This document shows positions 16,538 to 24,979 of a stretch of 64,000 bases of DNA, piece by piece (the stretch's first letter is position 1; every line of letters begins with the position of its first letter). Source of the stretch: Candidatus Phosphoribacter baldrii (GTDB taxonomy: Bacteria > Actinomycetota > Actinomycetes > Actinomycetales > Dermatophilaceae); the NCBI GenBank assembly GCA_016704565.1, contig JADIZV010000003.1, positions 165,069-229,068 on the forward strand, in the 5' to 3' direction. A program made the position numbers and the translations under genes. The notes beneath the pieces are model-generated. The model did no database searches. It was not told the origin of the DNA and saw nothing but the letters and a program-made list of their open reading frames with translations.

Positions 16538-18112
16538 GTGTCGACGACCCCGCTGATCCATCTCGATGCCGCTCAGGTCCGTCAGGCCCGGTCGCTGGCC
16601 AAGCGCGCCGGCGCCCCCGTGGTGAAGATCGCCAAGAACCACACCACCGTGTCGGTGGAGCGAGCAACGCTGCGCCTGGCTGGGCTCACCGGAGCCGACC
16701 ATGAAGGGCAGCCCTGGGTCAACCATCTCGTCGACGCGGTGCGCGGCCAGGTCGGATTGGAACACGGCGTCACCACCCCCGTCTACGACGCCTTGCGCCG
16801 CGGGGTCGCCCCCGACCTGCTCACCCTGGCCCAGCAGTCGGCCAGTGGCTCGGTGTCCTTCCGGTTGCCGGAGGGGGGTCGCGAGCTCGCCACCACCCAG
16901 CGGACCGCCCGCGCACAGGTGGCGCGCGGCATACGGGCGATCGACGCACAGCGCGCCGCCCGGGACCGGCTGATCCGCCGCCACGGCAACCCGAAGCAGA
17001 CCCCGTGGATCTACCTCATCGTGGCCACCGGTGACATCGACGAGGACATTCCGCAGGCCCAGGCCGCCGCGCGCGAAGGCGCCGACGTCATCGCGGTGAT
17101 TCGGTCCACCGGGCAGAGCCTGCTCGACTTCGTGCCCGAAGGCGCCACCCACGAGGGCTTCGCCGGCACCTACGCGACCCAGGAGAACTTCCGGCTCATG
17201 CGGGCCGCGCTCGACGAGACGAGCCGCGAGGTGGGCCGCTACGTCCGGCTGACGAACTACGCGTCGGGCCTATGTATGCCGGAGATCGCCACCCTGGCCG
17301 GGCTGGAGCGGCTGGACATGATGCTCAACGACTCGATGTACGGCATCCTCTTCCGCGACATCAACCCGATCCGCACGTTCGTCGACCAGCGGTTCAGCCG
17401 CCAGATCCACGCTCGCGCCGGGATCATCATCAACACCGGCGAGGACAACTACCTCACCACGGCCGACGCGGTCGACGCCGCGCACACGGTGACGGTGAGC
17501 CAGCTGCTCAACGAGTACTTCGCCAAGGAGGCCGGGCTGGCGGACTGGCAGCTGGGTCTCGGCCACGCCTTCGAGATCAACCCCGAGGTGCCCGAGAGCT
17601 TCCGCCTAGAGCTCGCCCACGCGCTGCTGGCCCGGACCCTGTTCCCCGACGCGCCGCTGAAGTGGATGCCCCCGACCAAGCACATGACCGGCGACGTCTT
17701 CCGCGGCTATCTGCTCGACGGGTTCTTCAACCTGGCCGGGACGATGACCGGCCAGGGCATCCTCCTGGTCGGCATGATGACCGAGGCCGTGGTCACGCCC
17801 TTCCTGTCCGACCGCGACCTGGCCCTGCAGAACGTCCGCTACGTCCTGGACGCTGCCGGCGGGCTGCGCGAGGACTTCCACCCGCCCCGCGACGGCTTCA
17901 TCCAGACCCGGGCCCGGCATGTGCTCGGCGAGGCCGTCGACCTGCTCGACCGGATCACCACCGACGGTCTGCTCAACGCCATCGCCGACGGCACGTTCGG
18001 GCTGATGAAGCGCCCCGCCGACCACGGCAAGGGGCTGGAGGGCGTCGTCACGAAAGCCCCCGGCTACGACAACCCTGCGGTCACCCTGCTGGAGACGGGA
18101 GCCACGCGATGA
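16538..18112 (+). CDS. kamD: Lysine 5,6-aminomutase alpha (large) subunit
   Basis: 524 residues, close to the ~515 usual for the large subunit. Recognisable stretches include VKIAKNHTTVSVERATLRLAG (split: VKIAKNHTT, VERATLRLAG), RSTGQSLLDFVPEGAT, FRLMRAALDE, ARAGIIINTGEDNYLTTADA and WMPPTKHMTGDVFRGY. KamD binds PLP and adenosylcobalamin with KamE and moves the terminal amino group of beta-lysine (or D-lysine) from C6 to C5, giving 3,5-diaminohexanoate. It starts an operon kamD-kamE-kal with ATGA overlaps at each junction, controlled by the palindrome upstream. GTG 16538 fits the leaderless pattern. Confidence 0.95.
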   Translation: MSTTPLIHLDAAQVRQARSLAKRAGAPVVKIAKNHTTVSVERATLRLAGLTGADHEGQPWVNHLVDAVRGQVGLEHGVTTPVYDALRRGVAPDLLTLAQQSASGSVSFRLPEGGRELATTQRTARAQVARGIRAIDAQRAARDRLIRRHGNPKQTPWIYLIVATGDIDEDIPQAQAAAREGADVIAVIRSTGQSLLDFVPEGATHEGFAGTYATQENFRLMRAALDETSREVGRYVRLTNYASGLCMPEIATLAGLERLDMMLNDSMYGILFRDINPIRTFVDQRFSRQIHARAGIIINTGEDNYLTTADAVDAAHTVTVSQLLNEYFAKEAGLADWQLGLGHAFEINPEVPESFRLELAHALLARTLFPDAPLKWMPPTKHMTGDVFRGYLLDGFFNLAGTMTGQGILLVGMMTEAVVTPFLSDRDLALQNVRYVLDAAGGLREDFHPPRDGFIQTRARHVLGEAVDLLDRITTDGLLNAIADGTFGLMKRPADHGKGLEGVVTKAPGYDNPAVTLLETGATR

Positions 18113-18909
18113 CCAACCGCAAGCACCTGCGCGACACTCCGCGCAAGCTCACCCCCCAGATCGTCCGGCCCTACGGCGACACGACCGGCGACGGCATGAT
18201 CCAGGTGTCCTTCACCCTGCCGCTGCCCCACGACAAGCGGGCCGAGGGTGCCGCGCTGCAGTTGGCCAAGAAGATGGGCATGGACCCGGCCCTCGTCGTC
18301 CACGCCAAGCCGATCGGGCCGGACTTCACCTTCTTCGTCGTCTATGGCTCGTCAAACCACCTCGTCGACCTGGGCCAGGTCCACGTCCAGGAGCGGGAGT
18401 TCCCGCTGCTGAGCCCCAAAGAGGTCAGCCTCGCGATCAAGCGGGGCTTGCGCCGCCGGCTCGTCGTCGTCGGCGCCTGCATCGGCACCGACGCTCACAC
18501 GGTCGGGATCGACGCGATCCTCAACATCAAGGGCTTCGCGGGGGAGAAGGGGCTGGAGTACTACTCCGAGATCACCGTCGTCAACCTGGGGGCTCAGGTG
18601 CTCGTCCCGGACCTGGTCGCCAAGGCTCGGGCGGCCAAGGCCGATGCCGTTCTCGTCAGCCAGGTCGTCACCCAGAAGGACGCCCACATCCACAACGTTT
18701 CCCAGATGACGGCGGCTTTCCGCGAGGCCTACCCGGCCGGCAAGGTCCCACTCCTGGTCGCTGGCGGGCCTCGCTTCGAGGAGGGCTCGGCGGACCGGCT
18801 CGGCGTCGACCGGATCTTCGGCCGTGGCACCACCCCGAGCGAGGTCGCCAGCTACCTCGTCCACGCAGTCGTTCCCCCCGCCACCCCCAGCCGGAAGAAG
18901 GCCTCATGA
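18109..18909 (+). CDS. kamE: Lysine 5,6-aminomutase beta (small) subunit, cobalamin-binding
   Basis: 266 residues from the ATG at 18109, overlapping the kamD stop (ATGA). The cobalamin-binding motif DxHxxG is DAHTVG at residues 128-133, followed by the other Rossmann features VSQVVTQ and LLVAGGPRF. K141 in NIKGFAGEKG is a candidate for the lysine that forms the internal aldimine with PLP in this subunit. The protein completes the KamDE enzyme and acts in the cytoplasm. Presence of this gene means the cell needs adenosylcobalamin to use the pathway. Confidence 0.95.
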   Translation: MTNRKHLRDTPRKLTPQIVRPYGDTTGDGMIQVSFTLPLPHDKRAEGAALQLAKKMGMDPALVVHAKPIGPDFTFFVVYGSSNHLVDLGQVHVQEREFPLLSPKEVSLAIKRGLRRRLVVVGACIGTDAHTVGIDAILNIKGFAGEKGLEYYSEITVVNLGAQVLVPDLVAKARAAKADAVLVSQVVTQKDAHIHNVSQMTAAFREAYPAGKVPLLVAGGPRFEEGSADRLGVDRIFGRGTTPSEVASYLVHAVVPPATPSRKKAS

Positions 18910-19307
18910 GCACGCCGCAGCCCGCCACCCGCGCAGAGGTCGGCCGCACGGTCGTGCACCGCCGCTACGTCCCCTACAGCCATGCCCACTACGCCGGTAA
19001 CCTCGTCGACGGCGCCTACTCGCTGGCTGCCTTTGGCGACGTCGCCACCGAGATGTGCATTCTCACCGACGGCGACGAGGGCCTGTTCGCCTCCTACTCC
19101 GACGTCCAGTTCCTCGCCCCGGTCCGCGCCGGCGACGTCCTGGAGATCGAGGCCCGCATCACCCGGGTCGGCCGCCGGTCCCGGGAGATGGACTTCGCGG
19201 TCCGTGTCGTATGCCGCGGCACCCCCGAACTCGGGGCCTCCGCCGCTGCCGTCCTGGACCCTCCCGTGCTCGCTACGACCGCGCGCGGCACCGTCGTCGT
19301 CCCCTAA
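18906..19307 (+). CDS. kal: 3-aminobutyryl-CoA ammonia-lyase
   Basis: 133 residues, hot-dog fold. The N-terminal VVHRRYVPYSHAHYAGNLVDGAYSL region (split: RRYVPYSHAHYAGNLVDGA) and SDVQFLAPVRAGDVLEIEA match Kal of lysine fermenters. The enzyme removes ammonia from L-3-aminobutyryl-CoA to give crotonyl-CoA. The start overlaps the kamE stop (ATGA), so it is the last gene of the operon. The 3-keto-5-aminohexanoate cleavage enzyme (Kce), needed between Kdd and Kal, is not in the window. A strong hairpin follows the stop. Confidence 0.88.
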   Translation: MSTPQPATRAEVGRTVVHRRYVPYSHAHYAGNLVDGAYSLAAFGDVATEMCILTDGDEGLFASYSDVQFLAPVRAGDVLEIEARITRVGRRSREMDFAVRVVCRGTPELGASAAAVLDPPVLATTARGTVVVP

Positions 19308-19314
19308 CGAAATG

Positions 19315-19346
19315 TGCACGGCGTGTCGCGCACGACACGCCGTGCA
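19315..19346 (+). terminator. Hairpin terminator after the kamDE-kal operon
   Basis: A 14-bp stem (TGCACGGCGTGTCG at 19315-19328, its complement at 19333-19346) closes a four-base loop just 8 bases after the kal stop. A short T-rich stretch follows (ATTTCCCTTT). A second small dyad, TGTGTGAA / TTCACACA, lies at 19362-19382. Confidence 0.75.
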
Positions 19347-19421
19347 TCACCAATTTCCCTTTGTGTGAACGGTTTTCACACATCCTCCTGACCTGCAGTT
19401 TTGCGCGTTTATGCAGGTCAG

Positions 19422-21106
19422 CCTCGCCAGTTCACGGTTGAGGGGTTGACACGCCCTCTGGATGCACCAAGGTGCCTGTCCTGCAACGGAATACTTGATC
19501 TTGCGACGGAACAAGTAGTCCAGCGGGAAGGCACCTGGTAGGTGAAGAGTACATCGTGGTCGGTAGGGTTGTCCGTGACTGGAGACGGGACCGGCGTGGT
19601 TGCTCATGCGGGCAGCGCAGCGGTCCGGTTGCTGGCCGACCGGACCGGGCTTACTGGTGCTTTGTCGGGCGCGGTGGCGCGGCGAGGGTTCACTCCCGGT
19701 CATGACCGGGGACGGGTGCTGGTCGATGTCGCGACGATGATCACCGCTGGGGGTGAAGCGATCGCCGATATCGATACCCTGCGCCACCAGGAGCAGGTGC
19801 TGGGTGCGGTGGCGTCGGCGCCGACGGTGTGGCGGGCTTTGGACGAGGTAGGCCCGGGGGCGTTGAAGCGGATCGAGAAGGCGCGCGCCAAGGTGAGGGC
19901 CGGGGTATGGGGCCTGATCCCCGGGGGACTGCCCGCCTCGAAGATAGCCGGAACGACCCTGCCAGCCGATGTAGTCGTGTTGGACGTGGACGCCACCATT
20001 GTGGTCGCGCACTCCGAGAAGGAGCAGGCCACCCGTACGTTCAAGAAGACGTTCGGGTACCACCCGATCGGGGTCTGGTGCGATAACAGCGGAGAGTTCC
20101 TGGCGGCGTCGTTACGGCCGGGTAACGCCGGGTCCAACACGACCGCCGATCACCTCGACGTGCTCGCCCGGGCCATCGACCAGGTCCCCGCCTCGTACCG
20201 GCGAAAGGTGCTGGTCCGCGCTGACGGGGCCGGCGCCTCTCACGGCCTGCTGGACTGGCTCACCAGCTTGAACACTGCCGCCAAGCACGGCGCTCGGGGC
20301 CGGTCGGTGGAGTACAGCGTGGGGTTTGCGGTCACCGAGTCGGTCCGGGACGCGATCACGTTGGTGCCGAAGAAGGCGTGGACAGCCGCGATCGACACCG
20401 ACGGCGATGTCCGCGAACACGCCGACGTCGTGGAGATCACCGGCCTGTTGCCCGACGCCCTGCGGGAGGCCTGGCCGGCCGGGATGCGGGTCATCGTCCG
20501 CCGCGAACACCCCCACCCCGGCGCCCAGCTCAGCCTCTTCGAAGAGCGTGATGGGTGGCGCTACCAGGCGTTCGTCACCAACACGACTACCGGGCAGGTC
20601 GGATTCCTGGAAGCCCGCCACCGCGCCCACGCCCGGGTCGAAGACCGGATCCGAGTCGCCAAAGACACCGGGCTCGGACGGTTCCCGTCCCGCGAGTACG
20701 CCATCAACCACGCCTGGCTAACCGTCGTGCAGGTCGCCGCCGACCTGCTGGCCTGGCTACGGCTGCTCGCACTACCCGACGCCCTCAAAGCATGCGAGCC
20801 CAAAGCGTTGCGCTACCGGTTCCTGCACATCCCCGCCCGCCTGACCCGAGGTGCCCGGCGCCGTCACCTGCGGCTACCGCAGACGTGGCCGTGGGTCACC
20901 GAAGCGGTAGCCACGTTCACCAACGTGATGGCCATCCCGATGCGCACCTGAACCCCGGGAGCGCCCCCGACCACCCACCAGGAACCTCGGAGACCCGCAC
21001 CGCAGCGCCACGCGGCCATCCCGCACACCCCGAATCTCGTTCAACCCCAACACGGCCCGACCACGCCCTCACACGGCCCGATCACGACCCCCATGAAAGA
21101 GGGAGG
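19422..21106 (+). mobile_element. IS1380-family insertion sequence, copy 1
   Basis: 1,685 bp. The ends are imperfect inverted repeats: CCTCGCCAGTTCACGG at the left and, read inward, CCTCCCTCTTTCATGG at the right. A 4-bp direct repeat TCAG flanks it (19418-19421 and 21107-21110), the target duplication expected for IS1380. It encodes one transposase. It differs from copy 2 at only two bases by eye (20771/22668 and 20972/22869). No GTATGCCG octamer occurs inside, consistent with foreign origin. It landed in the spacer after the lysine operon. Confidence 0.93.
19542..20951 (+). CDS. IS1380-family DDE transposase, copy 1
   Basis: 469 residues starting at GTG 19542. The protein is intact and identical to copy 2. 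Catalytic-type acidic motifs include VLDVDATIVVAHSEK (first Asp) and VRADGAGASHGLLDW (second Asp), with a C-terminal region containing RFPSREYAINHAWLTVV and LLAWLRLLAL as in IS1380 transposases. It fills most of the element. Intactness and near-identity of the two copies indicate recent transposition. Confidence 0.93.
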   Translation: MKSTSWSVGLSVTGDGTGVVAHAGSAAVRLLADRTGLTGALSGAVARRGFTPGHDRGRVLVDVATMITAGGEAIADIDTLRHQEQVLGAVASAPTVWRALDEVGPGALKRIEKARAKVRAGVWGLIPGGLPASKIAGTTLPADVVVLDVDATIVVAHSEKEQATRTFKKTFGYHPIGVWCDNSGEFLAASLRPGNAGSNTTADHLDVLARAIDQVPASYRRKVLVRADGAGASHGLLDWLTSLNTAAKHGARGRSVEYSVGFAVTESVRDAITLVPKKAWTAAIDTDGDVREHADVVEITGLLPDALREAWPAGMRVIVRREHPHPGAQLSLFEERDGWRYQAFVTNTTTGQVGFLEARHRAHARVEDRIRVAKDTGLGRFPSREYAINHAWLTVVQVAADLLAWLRLLALPDALKACEPKALRYRFLHIPARLTRGARRRHLRLPQTWPWVTEAVATFTNVMAIPMRT

Positions 21107-21314
21107 TCAGCTTCGAGTTGACAGAGCACCGCCAACAGGTAAATTCGGGCTCGTTGTTCGCCTTGGGTGGCTCTGGCCGCGCGAAGTGCCAACGTCCCGG
21201 GGTGGGAGTCCACGGCGGCCTGCTCGAGCGGCCGCCGGGTGGCCAGACTGATCACCCCGCGACGGGGCCGTGGACCGTGGTGTAGTGGCGAACGTCAGTT
21301 GTGCCCGTGTGTGC
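21107..21314. other. Native spacer between the two IS1380 copies
   Basis: This 208-base stretch is original DNA split by two insertions. It contains no octamer. On the minus strand a 50-codon open frame runs from about 21260 to a TGA formed at the TCAG junction (…LLAVLCQLEA), which could be the tail of a lost gene or chance. I see no RNA gene or clear promoter in it. Confidence 0.4.
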
Positions 21315-21318
21315 CTAG

Positions 21319-23003
21319 CCTCGCCAGTTCACGGTTGAGGGGTTGACACGCCCTCTGGATGCACCAAGGTGCCTGTCCTGCAACGGAATACTTGATCTTG
21401 CGACGGAACAAGTAGTCCAGCGGGAAGGCACCTGGTAGGTGAAGAGTACATCGTGGTCGGTAGGGTTGTCCGTGACTGGAGACGGGACCGGCGTGGTTGC
21501 TCATGCGGGCAGCGCAGCGGTCCGGTTGCTGGCCGACCGGACCGGGCTTACTGGTGCTTTGTCGGGCGCGGTGGCGCGGCGAGGGTTCACTCCCGGTCAT
21601 GACCGGGGACGGGTGCTGGTCGATGTCGCGACGATGATCACCGCTGGGGGTGAAGCGATCGCCGATATCGATACCCTGCGCCACCAGGAGCAGGTGCTGG
21701 GTGCGGTGGCGTCGGCGCCGACGGTGTGGCGGGCTTTGGACGAGGTAGGCCCGGGGGCGTTGAAGCGGATCGAGAAGGCGCGCGCCAAGGTGAGGGCCGG
21801 GGTATGGGGCCTGATCCCCGGGGGACTGCCCGCCTCGAAGATAGCCGGAACGACCCTGCCAGCCGATGTAGTCGTGTTGGACGTGGACGCCACCATTGTG
21901 GTCGCGCACTCCGAGAAGGAGCAGGCCACCCGTACGTTCAAGAAGACGTTCGGGTACCACCCGATCGGGGTCTGGTGCGATAACAGCGGAGAGTTCCTGG
22001 CGGCGTCGTTACGGCCGGGTAACGCCGGGTCCAACACGACCGCCGATCACCTCGACGTGCTCGCCCGGGCCATCGACCAGGTCCCCGCCTCGTACCGGCG
22101 AAAGGTGCTGGTCCGCGCTGACGGGGCCGGCGCCTCTCACGGCCTGCTGGACTGGCTCACCAGCTTGAACACTGCCGCCAAGCACGGCGCTCGGGGCCGG
22201 TCGGTGGAGTACAGCGTGGGGTTTGCGGTCACCGAGTCGGTCCGGGACGCGATCACGTTGGTGCCGAAGAAGGCGTGGACAGCCGCGATCGACACCGACG
22301 GCGATGTCCGCGAACACGCCGACGTCGTGGAGATCACCGGCCTGTTGCCCGACGCCCTGCGGGAGGCCTGGCCGGCCGGGATGCGGGTCATCGTCCGCCG
22401 CGAACACCCCCACCCCGGCGCCCAGCTCAGCCTCTTCGAAGAGCGTGATGGGTGGCGCTACCAGGCGTTCGTCACCAACACGACTACCGGGCAGGTCGGA
22501 TTCCTGGAAGCCCGCCACCGCGCCCACGCCCGGGTCGAAGACCGGATCCGAGTCGCCAAAGACACCGGGCTCGGACGGTTCCCGTCCCGCGAGTACGCCA
22601 TCAACCACGCCTGGCTAACCGTCGTGCAGGTCGCCGCCGACCTGCTGGCCTGGCTACGGCTGCTCGCCCTACCCGACGCCCTCAAAGCATGCGAGCCCAA
22701 AGCGTTGCGCTACCGGTTCCTGCACATCCCCGCCCGCCTGACCCGAGGTGCCCGGCGCCGTCACCTGCGGCTACCGCAGACGTGGCCGTGGGTCACCGAA
22801 GCGGTAGCCACGTTCACCAACGTGATGGCCATCCCGATGCGCACCTGAACCCCGGGAGCGCCCCCGACTACCCACCAGGAACCTCGGAGACCCGCACCGC
22901 AGCGCCACGCGGCCATCCCGCACACCCCGAATCTCGTTCAACCCCAACACGGCCCGACCACGCCCTCACACGGCCCGATCACGACCCCCATGAAAGAGGG
23001 AGG
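21319..23003 (+). mobile_element. IS1380-family insertion sequence, copy 2
   Basis: 1,685 bp, in direct orientation 1,897 bases after copy 1 and differing at two bases by eye. Flanked by the 4-bp direct repeat CTAG (21315-21318 and 23004-23007). The last 70 bases (22934-23003) form the first part of the 138-bp direct repeat that flanks the next element, showing that this copy was already in place when the IS1634-type element arrived. Confidence 0.93.
21439..22848 (+). CDS. IS1380-family DDE transposase, copy 2
   Basis: 469 residues, same protein as copy 1; the single coding difference in DNA (A to C at 22668) is silent (GCA to GCC, Ala). The frame is intact from GTG 21439, so the element may still be active. 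Two direct copies 0.2 kb apart could also recombine and delete the spacer, or move together as a composite. Confidence 0.93.
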   Translation: MKSTSWSVGLSVTGDGTGVVAHAGSAAVRLLADRTGLTGALSGAVARRGFTPGHDRGRVLVDVATMITAGGEAIADIDTLRHQEQVLGAVASAPTVWRALDEVGPGALKRIEKARAKVRAGVWGLIPGGLPASKIAGTTLPADVVVLDVDATIVVAHSEKEQATRTFKKTFGYHPIGVWCDNSGEFLAASLRPGNAGSNTTADHLDVLARAIDQVPASYRRKVLVRADGAGASHGLLDWLTSLNTAAKHGARGRSVEYSVGFAVTESVRDAITLVPKKAWTAAIDTDGDVREHADVVEITGLLPDALREAWPAGMRVIVRREHPHPGAQLSLFEERDGWRYQAFVTNTTTGQVGFLEARHRAHARVEDRIRVAKDTGLGRFPSREYAINHAWLTVVQVAADLLAWLRLLALPDALKACEPKALRYRFLHIPARLTRGARRRHLRLPQTWPWVTEAVATFTNVMAIPMRT

Positions 23004-23071
23004 CTAGTAGACAACAACAGGGCAGCTCTCATCCGGAGAGGTGTCGGTTGGTCCCAACGGCGGCACGGGCA
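22934..23071 (+). repeat. Left 138-bp direct repeat flanking the IS1634-family element
   Basis: Identical by eye to 24761-24898. It consists of the last 70 bases of IS1380 copy 2 plus 68 bases of the DNA beyond it, and abuts the element end at 23072. This fits an unusually long target duplication made during insertion. Confidence 0.85.
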
Positions 23072-24760
23072 CCCGAGTTGCGCCACTTTAGTGTGTTGGC
23101 GCCGGGGGGTTGAGTGCGTCGATGATCTTTTGGGCGGGCTCGGTGATTGGGTCGGCTGCGAGGTGTTCGTGGCCGGCGATGCGGACGGTGATCTGCTGTA
23201 GCGGACGTAGGGTCCGGATGATCTTCTTGATGCTCAGCCCGGTGGTGTCTTGCAGGTAGCGAGCCACAGCGAGGGCGGCGAACACAATCGTGAGGTGGGC
23301 TTGGATCGCGTCGCGGGTGTGGTGGAACATCGGTCGGGCGCGCAGGTCGGTCTTGGACATCCGGAACGACTGCTCCACGTGCCACAGCTCGTGATAGGCA
23401 GCGAGGACCTCGGCTGCGGGCATCACCGACGCGGGGATGTTGGTGACGTAGCCCTTGAGTCCGACCAGTCGTCGGGCCCGCGTCAGGGATGCCTCGTCCA
23501 GGGAGCGGGAGCCGTTGGTGATGGTGACGAAGCGAGGTGTGCGTGCGGTCTTCTCGCCGGCGATGACGGCCTTGGCCCGGTTCTCTTGCAACGTCAACGT
23601 CTTGCCGTCGCGGACGGCTCTCTTGGCCGAGTAGGCCCACACCGCCCGCCAGGACTTCTCATGCACGCTCGGGTCCCACACCGGCTCGGCCCGCGTCGCC
23701 GGGTCGTTGATGCCGGTGGCGGTCTTGGTGGCCATGCGTGGGGTGATGGTGTCGATGACCTGCCCGTCGGTGAACGCATCGCCGTGCCAACGGAAGTGCG
23801 ACGCCAAGTCGGCCGGGGCTTTAGTGACGCGGGAACCGACGATGAACTTGAGGCCGGCCTCATCCAGGGCTTTCAAGTTTGATCCGGACAGCATCCCCGC
23901 GTCGGCGACGACGACGAAACTCTCCAGGCTGTGTCGGGCCTGGAAGCCCTCGATGATGGGCAGGATCGTGGCGGTTTCGGCCTTGTTACCTTCGAAGCAG
24001 CCGATCTCCAACGGGAACCCGTGCCGGTCCACCAGGAGCCCGACGACGACCTGCGGGTCGACGCGGCGTTCCTTGGAGTAGCCGACCTTACGCAGCTGGT
24101 CTTCCTTCTCGGCCTCGAAGTACAGGGTGGTCACGTCGTATAGACACAGACTGATGTCGCCGGCGGTGGCGGCGTGGGCGAAGCACGCAGCGGCGACCTG
24201 GTCCCGGTACTTACCGGCACCGGCCCGCGTCAAGGTGCGGACCATCGTCCGCCGTGAGGCGTGCTGCACCCCGAGCTCGTCCAGCACCCGTAGCGAGTCG
24301 ACCTTGGACGTCGGCTCCACGATCCGAGCGAGTACCAGCTGCGCGAACGCCTCGTCGTTGATCACGTCGAACCCCAGCCGTGCGTACGCCTGGGTCAACA
24401 CCTGCCACAGCAGGGCGTGACGCTTCCCGGTGATCACCGCGTGCCCGGCGGGAACCCGACCTGCGGTCAAGTCGAGCTCACCTTGACCCGGATGCAACCG
24501 ATTCCGCGCGGTCGCCAACAGCGCGGTCAACTCGGCGTCGGTGTGCGCCGAACCCAGATGCTCCAGCACCTTGTCCCGCCCTGCGACCCGCTCCGCGATC
24601 TGTACAGCGGTGGCTCCCGACGCGGTCTTCACCTTCCGCACGAACGCCACGACGCCGACCCTACCGGCCGCTTAGTGTGTCAACCGACCCGCCCACAGGC
24701 CCCTGACCAGCGCAAACACCCACCGATCACGCCGAATCGCCGAATGTGGCGCAAGTCAGG
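23072..24760 (-). mobile_element. IS1634-family insertion sequence with a long target duplication
   Basis: 1,689 bp. Terminal inverted repeats read CCCGAGTTGCGCCAC at the left and, inward from the right, CCTGACTTGCGCCAC. It carries one transposase on the minus strand that nearly fills it. It is flanked by 138-bp identical direct repeats. IS1634 (Mycoplasma) and IS1549 (Mycobacterium) are known for long, variable target duplications, which supports the family call. No GTATGCCG octamer occurs inside. Confidence 0.85.
23088..24650 (-). CDS. IS1634/IS1549-type DDE transposase
   Basis: 520 residues, starting at ATG 24650. It has the features of the long IS4-superfamily transposases of the IS1634 group: a first acidic motif in LCLYDVTTLYFEAE, a second in FVVVADAGMLSGSNLKAL, and the C-terminal YHELWHVEQSFRMSK motif that provides the YREK-like catalytic Glu. 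After it comes DLRARPMFHHTRDAIQAHL, shared by the group. The frame is intact. The stop codon lies within the left terminal region of the element. Confidence 0.9.
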   Translation of the reverse strand: MAFVRKVKTASGATAVQIAERVAGRDKVLEHLGSAHTDAELTALLATARNRLHPGQGELDLTAGRVPAGHAVITGKRHALLWQVLTQAYARLGFDVINDEAFAQLVLARIVEPTSKVDSLRVLDELGVQHASRRTMVRTLTRAGAGKYRDQVAAACFAHAATAGDISLCLYDVTTLYFEAEKEDQLRKVGYSKERRVDPQVVVGLLVDRHGFPLEIGCFEGNKAETATILPIIEGFQARHSLESFVVVADAGMLSGSNLKALDEAGLKFIVGSRVTKAPADLASHFRWHGDAFTDGQVIDTITPRMATKTATGINDPATRAEPVWDPSVHEKSWRAVWAYSAKRAVRDGKTLTLQENRAKAVIAGEKTARTPRFVTITNGSRSLDEASLTRARRLVGLKGYVTNIPASVMPAAEVLAAYHELWHVEQSFRMSKTDLRARPMFHHTRDAIQAHLTIVFAALAVARYLQDTTGLSIKKIIRTLRPLQQITVRIAGHEHLAADPITEPAQKIIDALNPPAPTH

Positions 24761-24898
24761 TCGTTCAACCCCAACACGGCCCGACCACGCCCTCACACGG
24801 CCCGATCACGACCCCCATGAAAGAGGGAGGCTAGTAGACAACAACAGGGCAGCTCTCATCCGGAGAGGTGTCGGTTGGTCCCAACGGCGGCACGGGCA
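24761..24898 (+). repeat. Right 138-bp direct repeat flanking the IS1634-family element
   Basis: Copy of 22934-23071. Its first 70 bases are an orphan right end of IS1380, including CCCCCATGAAAGAGGGAGG and the CTAG that follows it; this is not a separate IS1380 insertion. Native DNA resumes at 24899 and leads into the lnt promoter. Confidence 0.85.
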
Positions 24899-24966
24899 CA
24901 ACGGCGTTCTGGCCCGGCCCAGGTCCAGGGGCAACCCGACGTTTCGGAGTTCGCAGCAGGCTGACC

Positions 24967-24972
24967 TACGGT
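24967..24972 (+). promoter_or_regulatory. lnt: Putative -10 box of a leaderless lnt promoter
   Basis: TACGGT at 24967-24972 lies seven bases before the GTG at 24980. Only about 80 bases of native DNA separate lnt from the IS repeat, so lnt keeps its proximal promoter but has lost any farther upstream control. Inferred. Confidence 0.35.
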
Positions 24973-24979
24973 GGGACCC

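Noticed and set aside
18906..19307. Calling the hot-dog gene after kamE a generic thioesterase
   Set aside because: Its N-terminal motif and its coupling to kamDE match 3-aminobutyryl-CoA ammonia-lyase better; the YbgC-like catalytic motif is absent.
19391..19418. ACCTGCA/TGCAGGT hairpin next to IS1380 copy 1 as an attenuator or IS target structure
   Set aside because: A 7-base stem with a 14-base loop is weak, and the second IS copy has no similar structure at its target.
24761..24830. Third IS1380 insertion (partial copy)
   Set aside because: Its right flank repeats the flank of copy 2 exactly (CTAG and the next 64 bases), so it is part of the 138-bp duplication made by the IS1634-type element, not a separate insertion.
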